Shown here: in pieces, positions 34,909-43,101 of the stretch
How the letters are laid out: every line of letters begins with the position of its first letter
Position numbering within the stretch: position 1 is the stretch's first letter
Origin: Thalassobius sp002708925
GTDB taxonomy: Bacteria > Pseudomonadota > Alphaproteobacteria > Rhodobacterales > Rhodobacteraceae
Reading direction: 5' to 3'
Length of the DNA: 64,000 nucleotides
Assembly: GCF_049803795.1 (NCBI RefSeq)
Contig: NZ_JBNAGJ010000004.1
Span: 62,001 to 126,000 of the forward strand
The notes under the pieces: generated by a model
Database searches by the model: none
What the model was told of the DNA's origin: nothing
The model's input: only the letters and a program-made list of their open reading frames with translations
Program-made: the position numbers and the translations under genes

Positions 34909-35539
34909 AGTCACTTACATTTTTCTGTTGATACAAGATATTGTGGACGGGTTTGAACGAACGTCTATGGTGTGGGGTCACACCAAGGTTTTGCAGCGCT
35001 TCGCGGTGTTGGGGGGACGGATAACCGGCGTTTTTCTCCCAGCCATAGCCGGGGAACTGTTGCGCTAACTCCACCATCAGTTGATCGCGCCTTATTTTGG
35101 CCACAATCGAGGCCGCCGCAATCGACACTGACAGCCCATCGCCCTTGATCACGGCCTGAGACGGAATGGCCAGATCGCGCGGGATCATATTGCCGTCGAT
35201 CAGCGCGAAATCCGGCTGTTGCGGCAGGCCCTGAATGGCGCGAACCATGGCGATATGACTGGCGCGCAGGATGTTATGGGTGTCGATTTCCTGAACGCTG
35301 GCATGGGCCACGGAAATCTGCGCGACGTCCAGCAACTCCTCCAGCACGGCGGCGCGTTTCTTGGCTGACAGTTTTTTGGAATCGTTCAGCCCGGCGGGAA
35401 TGCGATTCGGGTCCAGGATGACGGCGGCGGCGGTGACGGGGCCGGCCAGCGGCCCGCGCCCGACCTCATCAACGCCCGCCACGCGCAGGTATCCCTGCGC
35501 GTGGGCCGACTGCTCGAAGGTATAATCCGGTGTGCTCAT
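34907..35539 (-). CDS. rnhB: Ribonuclease HII
   Basis: A 210-residue endonuclease that cuts the RNA strand of RNA-DNA hybrids and removes ribonucleotides from DNA. The active-site DEVGRGPLAGPV motif has Asp 24 and Glu 25; further acidic residues lie in ALIDGN and KGDGLSVSIAAASIVAK. The C-terminal ends with HHRRSFKP. The length fits. It is upstream of ccrM on the same strand, an arrangement found in many alphaproteobacteria. Confidence 0.95.
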   Translation of the reverse strand: MSTPDYTFEQSAHAQGYLRVAGVDEVGRGPLAGPVTAAAVILDPNRIPAGLNDSKKLSAKKRAAVLEELLDVAQISVAHASVQEIDTHNILRASHIAMVRAIQGLPQQPDFALIDGNMIPRDLAIPSQAVIKGDGLSVSIAAASIVAKIRRDQLMVELAQQFPGYGWEKNAGYPSPQHREALQNLGVTPHHRRSFKPVHNILYQQKNVSD

Positions 35540-35578
35540 TCCTGTGTTGAAGCCGAACCGGAGGGGCGGATCAAGCCC

Positions 35579-36118
35579 TTAGCCGCGTTCCAGGCGATAC
35601 CCGCGGTCTTTCAGGCAATTGATCGAATAGCCGCGTTTTTTCTGATTGCGGTCGTAGAACATGATCTTGCATTTTTTCGGCAGCTCATGCGCGAACGAGT
35701 AGTTCCGCTTCAGGCAACGGTTATCCATGTATTTCTGGCGGCCCTCTGGTGTCCAGAAACTGCTGCGGCATTGGGCGGGCAGCACGTTTTTACGGTAGCG
35801 GCGCTCGGCATCCCGCGTGGCGCGGGGGGCATGACGGCGGTCGAAATAAACACGCGGAGGCGTGTCCCGCCCATAGCGCCCATGATCATTCCAGCGGTCC
35901 CGGTGCTGCCCGTCCCGGTAATACCGATCACGATCATGACGCGAGACCTCGCGCGTGCTTTTCTTATCGTCCTCCAGCGCTTTGCCGATGATCACCAGCG
36001 CGGTGGCCCCGGCCAGGAATTTCATCAGATCGTCACCGTCAGCGCGGGCCGGCGCCGCCGAGATTGAGGTGATGGCCAGCGATGCAGCCAGAACAGAAGC
36101 GATAAATTTGCGGGACAT
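35579..36118 (-). CDS. Secreted, strongly basic cysteine-containing protein
   Basis: A 179-residue protein I do not recognise. Signal peptide 1-26 (hydrophobic SVLAASLAITSISA, cleavage near ARA-DG), a second hydrophobic stretch 35-47, then a very Arg/Tyr/Asp/His-rich middle (60-110) and a C-terminal region with four cysteines at 117, 135, 150 and 168 that may form two disulfides. It would be exported by the Sec route. It is divergent from the small secreted protein gene at 36303, and the shared 184-bp gap holds the inverted-repeat operators. No enzymatic motif is visible. Confidence 0.7.
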   Translation of the reverse strand: MSRKFIASVLAASLAITSISAAPARADGDDLMKFLAGATALVIIGKALEDDKKSTREVSRHDRDRYYRDGQHRDRWNDHGRYGRDTPPRVYFDRRHAPRATRDAERRYRKNVLPAQCRSSFWTPEGRQKYMDNRCLKRNYSFAHELPKKCKIMFYDRNQKKRGYSINCLKDRGYRLERG

Positions 36119-36209
36119 GGGTGTCCTCCTGTGTTCGGGTTGGTCTTCCGATTTGCCCGATGCGGTGCAGACGGGCTGTGATGGAATCACCCTGGTCCAG
36201 GGGGGCAGA

Positions 36210-36276
36210 GTCGCTCAATAACGCCCTTCGGTTATCGGATAACATTGGATGCAAACCCTTTTGGTTATTGAATAAC
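36210..36276 (+). promoter_or_regulatory. Tandem GTTAT-N3-ATAAC operator cluster
   Basis: Two perfect inverted repeats, GTTAT-CGG-ATAAC (36231-36243) and GTTAT-TGA-ATAAC (36264-36276), and a third with only its right arm intact, GTCGC-TCA-ATAAC (36210-36222). Start-to-start spacings of 21 and 33 bp place them roughly on one DNA face. The 13-bp form resembles alphaproteobacterial Zur boxes but lacks their central AT. A promoter TTGGAT-N17-TTGAAT (36245-36273) puts the -10 inside the third-listed site. Confidence 0.65.
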
Positions 36277-36302
36277 TACGCCGGCCCGCGCATTCTGAGA
36301 CC

Positions 36303-36593
36303 ATGAAACAGATCTTTGCCATATTGCTGTCTGCACTGGTTTTGCTGCCTGTCGTCGCCTTGGCGGACGGGCCATGTTATGCCGATTACAAGGCCAAGCA
36401 GGACAGCCCTTTGCGTCTGCACTACGGTGTCATGAAACTGGATGGTGCCTGTGATCGGTCCTCGGCCCGGTCCGAGGTCGCCGCGCGTCTGTCCCGCGAA
36501 GGGTGGGTGCTGTTGAACGTGTTGTCTGTCTTTGATCGGGACGGGCTAAGCGAAAGGAAAGACAGTGCAGGACGGTATTACCTCCGCTTCTGA
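36303..36593 (+). CDS. Small secreted protein, function unknown
   Basis: A 96-residue protein with a signal peptide (1-21, cleavage near ALA-DG) and a mature domain of ~75 residues containing two cysteines (25 and 50) and the REGWVLLNVLSVFDRDGLSERKDSAGRYYLRF ending. No family is recognised. It follows a promoter that overlaps inverted-repeat operators, and its 3' end overlaps the next gene by 29 bp, which suggests that the two proteins are produced together. Confidence 0.65.
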   Translation: MKQIFAILLSALVLLPVVALADGPCYADYKAKQDSPLRLHYGVMKLDGACDRSSARSEVAARLSREGWVLLNVLSVFDRDGLSERKDSAGRYYLRF

Positions 36594-37269
36594 AATGCGC
36601 CGTTCGGGCGGGCGGATCGTGGTGTTCGGGATCGTGGCGATTGTCGCGATTCTGCTGGTGGCGGCTGTGGTGCTGTTCCTGACGCTGCCCGATGCCAACG
36701 CGTTTAACGCGCGGGTCGAACGGATTTTCGTCGAGAGCGACCTGCTGACCGGCCAGGCGGAAATCAAGCTGCTGGAAATTCTGGCCCAGTCCGGCACGGC
36801 CTTTTCCGACACGCTGGCCAGCTACCGGGTGGTGATTTTCGTGCTGCTGGTGTTTGCCACCGCGCTGCTGGTGGCGGCGCTGGTGTTCCTGGTGATGCTG
36901 GTGACGCTGAACCGCCGCATGGCGCAGATTGAACAAGCGGGGATTCAGGTGTCCTCGTTGCTGATTTCCCGCGATGAAAACACGGTTTATCTGAACAATA
37001 TGGGCTTCAAGCTGACCGGCGCAGCGATGGAGACCCTATCGGTTCTGGCCGAGGCCCGGATGGATGAGGATGTGCTGTCCGGCTCCGAGATCGAGGCGAT
37101 GGTTTCGGGCCGTGATGCCGCCGATTGCGAAGAGGCCGCCGGCGCCACCCGGATCAAGCGCCTGCGCGACACGCTGGGCAATCAGATGATTTCCGAGCTG
37201 CTGGTGAAAAACATCGCGCGCAAAGGTTACATGCTGGCCGTCGATAAGGACGTGATCCGCATGATCTAG
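36565..37269 (+). CDS. Membrane-anchored winged-helix-like protein
   Basis: A 234-residue protein with two membrane helices (about 18-40 and 89-114) around a ~48-residue probable periplasmic loop, and a C-terminal cytoplasmic region that resembles an OmpR-type winged helix: VYLNNMGFKLTGAAMETLSVLAEA, then VLSGSEIEAMVSG, RIKRLRDTLGNQ and the wing NIARKGYMLAVD. The helix order and RIKRLR..LG spacing match that domain, but DNA binding is not shown. The topology is the reverse of ToxR, whose wing domain is N-terminal. GTG at 36565 has GAAAGGAAAG before it; ATG at 36595 is an alternative. Confidence 0.65.
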   Translation: MQDGITSASEMRRSGGRIVVFGIVAIVAILLVAAVVLFLTLPDANAFNARVERIFVESDLLTGQAEIKLLEILAQSGTAFSDTLASYRVVIFVLLVFATALLVAALVFLVMLVTLNRRMAQIEQAGIQVSSLLISRDENTVYLNNMGFKLTGAAMETLSVLAEARMDEDVLSGSEIEAMVSGRDAADCEEAAGATRIKRLRDTLGNQMISELLVKNIARKGYMLAVDKDVIRMI

Positions 37270-38285
37270 CGCAGGCTGTCGCCGCGGGTGATTGTGGGGG
37301 TCAGCTCGATATGGCTGGGCGAGCCTTGCTCGGGGTTTTCGATCCGGTTCAGAATCACCTTGGCGGCTTTGCGCCCGATTTCAGACCGACAGGCATCCAT
37401 CGTAGCCAGTTGTTTGGGCAGACCTTGCAGCAACTCGACCCCGTTAAAGCCCGCCAGACCGATCCGGCCGGGCACGTCATAGCCTTTCTCGATCAGATAC
37501 AGCAGCCCGCCCGCGCCGATCATGTCATTCGAATAATAGAGAAAATCCAGATCCGGCGTGCGTTCCAGCATGGCGGCGGTCATCTCGCGGCCCTTGGCCA
37601 GCGCCGACCCACCCGAGTAAAACTCCTGATCGGTTACTTCGACCCCGCCACGGGCCAGCGCCTGGGTGAAGCCTTCGAACCGTTTGCGCGCGCGGTGATC
37701 CAAAGGCATCTTCGTGCCCAGGAACCCGATGCGTTTATAGCCTGCCTGCAAAATCGCCTCGGCCATCTGGCGGCCCGCGCGGCGATGCGAGATGCCAACG
37801 CAGGTGTCCACGGGTTCGCCATCAACGTCCATGATTTCAACCACCGGAATTCCCGCCGCGCGCAGCATGGCGCGGGCCGCATCGGAATGTTCCAGCCCGG
37901 CGATGATCACCCCCGAAGGCCGCCAGGACAGCATCTCATAGAGAACCTTTTCCTCTTTTTCGGGGCTGTAATCGGTGACCCCTACAACGGGTTGCAGGCC
38001 GGTATCTTCCAGCGTGCGGCTGATGCCGGCCATGACCTCGGGGAACACCATGTTGGACAGGGACGGAATGATCACGGCCACCAGATTGACCCGCTGACTG
38101 GCCAGCGCCCCGGCAATCTTATTCGGCACATAGCCCAGCTGTTTCGCGGCTTTCAGCACCTTTTCCCGTGTGGCTGCACTGACATCGCTGCGGTTTCGCA
38201 ACACGCGGCTGACCGTCATTTCAGACACGCCCGAGGCCTCGGACACGTCGCGCAGGGTAAGGGGGCGGCTGGTGGCTTGGTTCAA
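37266..38285 (-). CDS. LacI-family transcriptional regulator
   Basis: A 339-residue repressor. The helix-turn-helix LRDVSEASGVSEMTVSRVLRN at ~11-31 and hinge GYVPNKIAGAL at ~52-62 are typical, and residues 65-335 are the periplasmic-binding-protein-like sensor domain. The ligand is probably a sugar acid or sugar (gluconate-type repressors are the closest in flavour), but no catabolic gene is nearby. The start codon is TTG at 38285 with AGGA upstream. Its stop overlaps the winged-helix gene's stop by 4 bp, convergently. A CpG-centred palindrome lies 33 bp upstream. Confidence 0.88.
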   Translation of the reverse strand: MNQATSRPLTLRDVSEASGVSEMTVSRVLRNRSDVSAATREKVLKAAKQLGYVPNKIAGALASQRVNLVAVIIPSLSNMVFPEVMAGISRTLEDTGLQPVVGVTDYSPEKEEKVLYEMLSWRPSGVIIAGLEHSDAARAMLRAAGIPVVEIMDVDGEPVDTCVGISHRRAGRQMAEAILQAGYKRIGFLGTKMPLDHRARKRFEGFTQALARGGVEVTDQEFYSGGSALAKGREMTAAMLERTPDLDFLYYSNDMIGAGGLLYLIEKGYDVPGRIGLAGFNGVELLQGLPKQLATMDACRSEIGRKAAKVILNRIENPEQGSPSHIELTPTITRGDSLR

Positions 38286-38317
38286 ATCACGGGTCCTGAT
38301 AATTGCGGGTTCATAAG

Positions 38318-38331
38318 TGTTAGCGCGAACC
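38318..38331 (-). promoter_or_regulatory. Candidate LacI-family operator upstream of its own gene
   Basis: TGTTAGCGCGAACC is an imperfect palindrome (GTTAGC/GCGAAC, 5 of 6 pairs) centred on CpG, the hallmark of LacI-family sites. It lies 33 bp before the TTG start of the regulator, so autoregulation is likely. Only position and symmetry support it. Confidence 0.5.
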
Positions 38332-38377
38332 CCGACACTTGTTCAAGCGTTTGCATCGGGCTAAGACGCAAGGGTGC

Positions 38378-38454
38378 GGTCCCGTGGCTCAACTGGATAG
38401 AGCAGCCCCCTCCTAAGGGGCAGGTTGCAGGTTCGAATCCTGCCGGGATCGCCA
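38378..38454 (+). tRNA. tRNA-Arg (anticodon CCT)
   Basis: A full cloverleaf can be drawn: acceptor GGTCCCG with CGGGATC (one G-T pair), D stem GCTC/GAGC, anticodon stem GCCCC/GGGGC with loop CTCCTAA giving anticodon CCT, T stem GCAGG/CCTGC with TTCGAAT loop. Discriminator G and the 3' CCA are encoded. It reads the rare AGG codon. Confidence 0.96.
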
Positions 38455-38491
38455 GTGGGCGTTTGCGCGGTACGCAGATCAGGGCAGGACG

Positions 38492-39211
38492 ATGGCACTC
38501 TATACTCCTCGTGAACGGATCAGGCTGCGGCTGCGCGATCTAGAGCATCGCCCGATGCCGGATTGGGCGCGGGCGTGGCTGACCGCCAGATTGCCCGATC
38601 CCTACCGATTTGACCTGGCACCGGACCGGGCGCAGCCCCTGATTTTCCTGCATGTCCCCAAGGCCGCAGGGACATCCCTGGCCGAGGCGCTGGGATGGAA
38701 ATACGGCCATGTGCCGGCCTCGCGGTATCGGATCGCTGATCCTGTGCGGTTTGATCGGGCGCTGCGCGTGGGGTTTGTCCGTAACCCCTGGACGCGTCTG
38801 GCCTCGGCCTTCCACTATCTGCATAGCGCGATCGGGATCAATGCCTCGCCGGATGTCCGGTGGGCGACTGATAATTTGGCGCAGTATCCGGATTTCACCA
38901 GCTTTGTCATGGCGTTAGAGTCTGATCGGATTTGGAATTCTATTCGGCTCTATCCGCATTTCCGGGCGCAGATGGATTGGATTTCCCTGCCCCGAGACAG
39001 CGCCCATTGCCTGCATTTCCTGGGCCGGTTCGAGACGTTGGAACAGGACGTTCACACCCTGTTTCAGCAGCTGGGCATCGCGCAGCCGCTGAATCATCTG
39101 CGCCGTCCGCAAAGACCCGGTGCCGGGCCGCACTGGACTCCGCAGATGATCGAGATCGTGCGCCACCGCTATGCCCGCGATGTGCAGACGCTGGGATATG
39201 CGGCGCCCTAG
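38492..39211 (+). CDS. Sulfotransferase family 2 protein
   Basis: A 239-residue PAPS-dependent sulfotransferase-like protein. The 5'-phosphosulfate-binding motif HVPKAAGTS is at ~52-60 and the 3'-phosphate motif FVRNPWTRLASAF near 95-107. The rest shows helices and the Trp/His-rich C-terminus typical of family 2, which sulfates carbohydrates or lipids. It starts 37 bp after the tRNA-Arg gene and overlaps the convergent fdsD stop by 4 bp. The acceptor is unknown. Confidence 0.8.
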   Translation: MALYTPRERIRLRLRDLEHRPMPDWARAWLTARLPDPYRFDLAPDRAQPLIFLHVPKAAGTSLAEALGWKYGHVPASRYRIADPVRFDRALRVGFVRNPWTRLASAFHYLHSAIGINASPDVRWATDNLAQYPDFTSFVMALESDRIWNSIRLYPHFRAQMDWISLPRDSAHCLHFLGRFETLEQDVHTLFQQLGIAQPLNHLRRPQRPGAGPHWTPQMIEIVRHRYARDVQTLGYAAP

Positions 39212-39423
39212 GCGCTGGCTTTGATCGCCAGAGCGGCTTGCAGTACCAGCGGCTCCAGGCCTGCGCCGCCCGCTTCGACATAGCTTAGCAGCTGCGCCCG
39301 CATCCGAGGTTCCCAGAAATCGGTCAGGTGGTCGGCGACACGCGCGGCCTGATCGTCACCCGGCTGGGTTTTGAAAAACGTGGCGATCTGGTTGGCCATC
39401 ATGACCATCTTTTCAGGCGACAT
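39208..39423 (-). CDS. fdsD: Formate dehydrogenase delta subunit FdsD
   Basis: A 71-residue protein starting MSPEKMVMMANQIATFFKTQPGDDQAARVADHLTDFW, the standard FdsD pattern. FdsD helps assembly of the NAD-dependent molybdenum formate dehydrogenase, possibly in cofactor insertion. It is the last gene of the operon and overlaps fdhD by 11 bp. The ATG at 39423 was chosen over 39495 because the longer form has no family support. Confidence 0.88.
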   Translation of the reverse strand: MSPEKMVMMANQIATFFKTQPGDDQAARVADHLTDFWEPRMRAQLLSYVEAGGAGLEPLVLQAALAIKASA

Positions 39424-40228
39424 CTGAGGCTCCGGTTTCGATGCGTTCGGGGTGAGAATACAAGTCAAACCCGCCACCACGGGCAAAGGCGGCAAGCGTA
39501 ATCCCCGCAGTTTCAGCGGTGCGCACGGCCAGCGCGGTTGGGGCGGACACCGCGATCAGCACAGGGCAGCCCGCCAGAGCGGCCTTTTGCACCAATTCAA
39601 CGGACAGGCGACTGGTCAGGACAATGGCACCTGTGCCGGGGGCGATACCTGTCTGCACCAGATGGCCGATCAGCTTATCCAGCGCATTGTGGCGTCCCAC
39701 GTCTTCGCGGGTGGCGATCAGGCCCCGATCGGGGGTCAGAAACCCCGCCGCATGGACGGCGTGCGTCTGGTCATGCAGCGGCTGATGCTGGCGCAGCGCG
39801 TCACTGGCGCGGGCTACCAGATCACGCGGCAGGCGCAGGGCCGAGACAACGGGCGGCAGATCTTGCTGGGCCTGATCCAGACTGTCGATGCCACACAGCC
39901 CGCAGCCCACCGGCCCGGTCATGGCACGGCGACGGGCGCGCAGGGCCTTGGAGGCCTTGTCCTTCAGCAACAGGCGGGCCTCGATCCCCTGCGCGTGTTC
40001 GACGATCTCGAAGCTGTCGATTTGTGCCGGGGTGGTGACGATCCCTTCGCCGATTGCAAAGCCGACGGCGAAATCATCCAGATCGGCGGGGGTGGCCATC
40101 ATGACAGCCTGCGTTTCGCCGTTGAAAACCAGCACAACGGGCACTTCCTGCGGTAAAGAGCGCGCGATGCGGCGCTGGCCGTCGCGCTGCACCGACAGAC
40201 CGGGCAGAGAGAGGGCCGGGGGCCTCAT
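39413..40228 (-). CDS. fdhD: Formate dehydrogenase sulfurtransferase FdhD
   Basis: A 271-residue enzyme that transfers sulfur to the molybdenum cofactor of formate dehydrogenase. The CGLC motif at 109-112 (VGCGLCGID) carries the catalytic cysteines, and the GREDVGRHNALDKLIG-like block is present as ATREDVGRHNALDKLIG. It overlaps fdsA by 4 bp and fdsD by 11 bp, so it is made together with the enzyme it matures. Confidence 0.93.
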   Translation of the reverse strand: MRPPALSLPGLSVQRDGQRRIARSLPQEVPVVLVFNGETQAVMMATPADLDDFAVGFAIGEGIVTTPAQIDSFEIVEHAQGIEARLLLKDKASKALRARRRAMTGPVGCGLCGIDSLDQAQQDLPPVVSALRLPRDLVARASDALRQHQPLHDQTHAVHAAGFLTPDRGLIATREDVGRHNALDKLIGHLVQTGIAPGTGAIVLTSRLSVELVQKAALAGCPVLIAVSAPTALAVRTAETAGITLAAFARGGGFDLYSHPERIETGASDVA

Positions 40229-43101
40229 TCCGCGGCCTCGATCCGGCGCGACAGGGCGGCCTGGGCGGCGTAATCCTCTTGCCAGTCGGTTGGCCCGTTC
40301 GAGGGGCTGACCTGTACCGCCGTCACCTTATATTCGGGGCAGTTCGTGGCCCAGTCGCTGTAATCGGTGGTGACAACATTCGCCTGCGTATCGGGGTGGT
40401 GGAAGGTGGTATAGACCACGCCGGGATTGACGCGATCGGTGATCTGCGCCCGCAGCGTGATCTCGCCCGAGCGCGAGGCCAGTTTCACGAAATCCCCGTC
40501 CTTGATACCCCGGTTTTCCGCGTCATGAGGGTGGATTTCCAGCCGATCCTGATCATGCCAGACCACGTTTTCCGTCCGCCTGGTTTGCGCGCCGACGTTA
40601 TATTGCGACAGCACGCGGCCCGTGGTCAGCAGCAGCGGGAAACGCGGGCCGGTGCGTTCATCCGTGGCCACGTATTCGGTGTGGATGAACCGCCCCTTGC
40701 CGCGCACGAACCCATCCACATGCATCAGCGGAGTGCCATCCGGGTTGTCATCATTACAGGGCCATTGGATGCTGCCCATTTGCTCCAGACGGTCATAGGT
40801 CACCCCGGCAAAAGACGGCGTAGTGGCCGAGATTTCCGCCATGATTTCAGAGGGATGCTCATACTTCCAATCCGCGCCCATGGCATTGGCCAGCATCTGC
40901 GTGACCTGCCAGTCCTCATAGCCATTGAGCGGAGCCATCACCTTGCGGACCATGTTGATACGGCGCTCGGCATTGGTGAAGGTGCCGTTCTTTTCCAAAA
41001 AGGACGAGCCAGGCAGGAACACATGCGCATAGTTCGCGGTCTCGTTCAGGAACAGGTCATGCACGATGACGCATTCCATCGCAGCCAGCCCGGCGGCAAC
41101 GTGTTTGGTGTCAGGGTCCGATTGCAGGATGTCCTCGCCCTGACAATACAGCCCTTTGAATGTGCCCTCCACGGCGGCGTCCAGCATGTTGGGGATGCGC
41201 AGGCCCGGTTCGGGGTCAATCTGAACGCCCCAGGCGTCCTCGAAAATGGCGCGAACCTCGGGCAGTTTGACATGGCGATAGCCGGGCAATTCATGCGGGA
41301 AGCTGCCCATATCGCACGATCCCTGCACGTTATTCTGTCCGCGCAGGGGATTCACGCCCACGCCGGTGCGGCCGATATTGCCGGTCAGCATCGCCAGATT
41401 CGCAATCCCGATCACGGTGGTCGAGCCTTGGCTGTGTTCGGTCACGCCCAGACCATAGTAAATCGCGCCGTTCCCGCCGGTGGCGAACAGACGCGCGGCG
41501 GCGCGCAGCTCGTCTGCGGGGACGCCGGTCAGGTCCTCGACAGATTCGGGGGAATGGCGCGGATCGCTGGCAAACTCGGCATATTCCTGGAATTCGTCCC
41601 AATCGCAGCGCGCGCGGATGAACGCCTCGTTATACAGCCCCTCGGTGACGATCACATGCGCCAGAGCAGTCACCACGGCGACGTTGGTGCCGGGGCGCAG
41701 CGCCAGGTGATGCTGCGCCTGAATGTGGTTCGATTTCACCATATCCGTGCGGCGCGGATCCACGACGATCAGCTTGGCCCCCGCCCGCAGGCGCTTTTTC
41801 AAACGCGAGGCAAAGACCGGATGCCCATCGGTTGGGTTTGCCCCGATGATGATCACCACATCCGTATGCTCGACACTGTCGAAATCCTGCGTGCCCGCGC
41901 TGGTGCCAAAGGTCTGCCCCAGCCCATAGCCCGTGGGCGAATGACACACCCGCGCGCAGGTATCGGTGTTGTTATTGCCAAAAACCGCGCGGGTCAGTTT
42001 CTGCACCAGAAAGGTTTCCTCGTTCGTGCAGCGGCTGGATGTAATCACCCCGACCGAGCGCCGACCGTGTTTTTCCTGAATCTTGCGCATCCGGGCCGCA
42101 GCGAATTCCAGCGCCTCGTCCCAGCTGACCTGTTGCCAGGGCTGGTCGATACTGTCGCGGATCATCGGGTTCAGGATGCGCTCTTTGTGGGTGGCATAGC
42201 CAAAGGCAAAGCGCCCCTTCACGCAGGAATGACCGCGGTTTGCCTTACCCTGTTTATGCGGAACCATGCGCACCAGCTGATCGCCCTGCATCTCGGCCTT
42301 GAAGGAACAGCCCACACCGCAATAGGCGCAGGTGGTCACGATGGACCGATCCGGCACGCCCATTTCGATCACGGATTTTTCCTGCAAGGTCGCCGTGGGG
42401 CAAGCCTGCACACAGGCGCCGCAGCTGACGCAATCCGAGGACAGGAAATCATCGAACGAGGCCCCGGCGCTGATCCGGCTGTCAAAGCCGCGGCCTTCCA
42501 TTGTCAGGGCAAAGGTGCCCTGGACCTCTTCGCAGGCGCGCACACAGCGCGAACATGCGATACATTTCTGCGGATCATAGGTGAAATACGGGTTGCTTTC
42601 GTCCTTGGGGATGTAGCGCGCATTCGGGGCGTCCCCGGCGCGGGTTTCAAAGTGGTTTTCGCCCGGTGTATAGCGCACATCGCGCAGCCCGACGGCCCCG
42701 GCCATATCCTGCAATTCGCAATCGCCATTGGCCGCGCAGGTCAGGCAATCCAGCGGGTGGTCGCTGATATACAGCTCCATCACGCCTTTGCGGATTTTGC
42801 GTACCTTCGAGGACTGTGTGTGCACCACCATCCCCGGCGAAACGGGCGTGGTGCAGGACGCGGGCGTGCCGCGCCGGCCCTCGATTTCCACCACACACAG
42901 GCGGCATGAACCGAAGGCCTCGATCGAATCCGTGGCGCAGAGCTTCGGCACGGAAATCCCGGCCTCAGCCGCGGCGCGCATGACGGATGTGCCCTCGGGC
43001 ACCGTGACCTCGAACCCGTCGATGTTCAGCGTGACCGGAGCGCCAGATTTGGCGGGGGTGCCCATGTCGCGGTCATCCCAGGGGATAATCAAGTCCTTCA
43101 T
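40225..43101 (-). CDS. fdsA: NAD-dependent formate dehydrogenase alpha subunit FdsA
   Basis: The 958-residue catalytic subunit, oxidising formate to CO2. It starts with a [2Fe-2S] ferredoxin domain (Cys 55, 66, 69, 83), followed by NuoG-like [4Fe-4S] cysteines (116-128 region; 180-190; 224-234), then the molybdopterin domain with its own [4Fe-4S] site (Cys 258, 261, 265, 293) and the molybdenum ligand Cys 386 in CARVCHSPTG, where selenocysteine occurs in other enzymes. The rest binds bis-MGD. It overlaps fdsB by 4 bp. The enzyme is soluble and cytoplasmic. Confidence 0.95.
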   Translation of the reverse strand: MKDLIIPWDDRDMGTPAKSGAPVTLNIDGFEVTVPEGTSVMRAAAEAGISVPKLCATDSIEAFGSCRLCVVEIEGRRGTPASCTTPVSPGMVVHTQSSKVRKIRKGVMELYISDHPLDCLTCAANGDCELQDMAGAVGLRDVRYTPGENHFETRAGDAPNARYIPKDESNPYFTYDPQKCIACSRCVRACEEVQGTFALTMEGRGFDSRISAGASFDDFLSSDCVSCGACVQACPTATLQEKSVIEMGVPDRSIVTTCAYCGVGCSFKAEMQGDQLVRMVPHKQGKANRGHSCVKGRFAFGYATHKERILNPMIRDSIDQPWQQVSWDEALEFAAARMRKIQEKHGRRSVGVITSSRCTNEETFLVQKLTRAVFGNNNTDTCARVCHSPTGYGLGQTFGTSAGTQDFDSVEHTDVVIIIGANPTDGHPVFASRLKKRLRAGAKLIVVDPRRTDMVKSNHIQAQHHLALRPGTNVAVVTALAHVIVTEGLYNEAFIRARCDWDEFQEYAEFASDPRHSPESVEDLTGVPADELRAAARLFATGGNGAIYYGLGVTEHSQGSTTVIGIANLAMLTGNIGRTGVGVNPLRGQNNVQGSCDMGSFPHELPGYRHVKLPEVRAIFEDAWGVQIDPEPGLRIPNMLDAAVEGTFKGLYCQGEDILQSDPDTKHVAAGLAAMECVIVHDLFLNETANYAHVFLPGSSFLEKNGTFTNAERRINMVRKVMAPLNGYEDWQVTQMLANAMGADWKYEHPSEIMAEISATTPSFAGVTYDRLEQMGSIQWPCNDDNPDGTPLMHVDGFVRGKGRFIHTEYVATDERTGPRFPLLLTTGRVLSQYNVGAQTRRTENVVWHDQDRLEIHPHDAENRGIKDGDFVKLASRSGEITLRAQITDRVNPGVVYTTFHHPDTQANVVTTDYSDWATNCPEYKVTAVQVSPSNGPTDWQEDYAAQAALSRRIEAAE

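Noticed and set aside
38378..38491. tRNA-Arg as a possible integration site for the sulfotransferase.
   Set aside because: No integrase, no second copy of the tRNA 3' end, and no composition change in the flanking genes.
40279..42909. An 876-codon plus-strand open frame opposite fdsA.
   Set aside because: Same composition effect; fdsA has every expected Fe-S and Mo motif and the antisense product is low-complexity.
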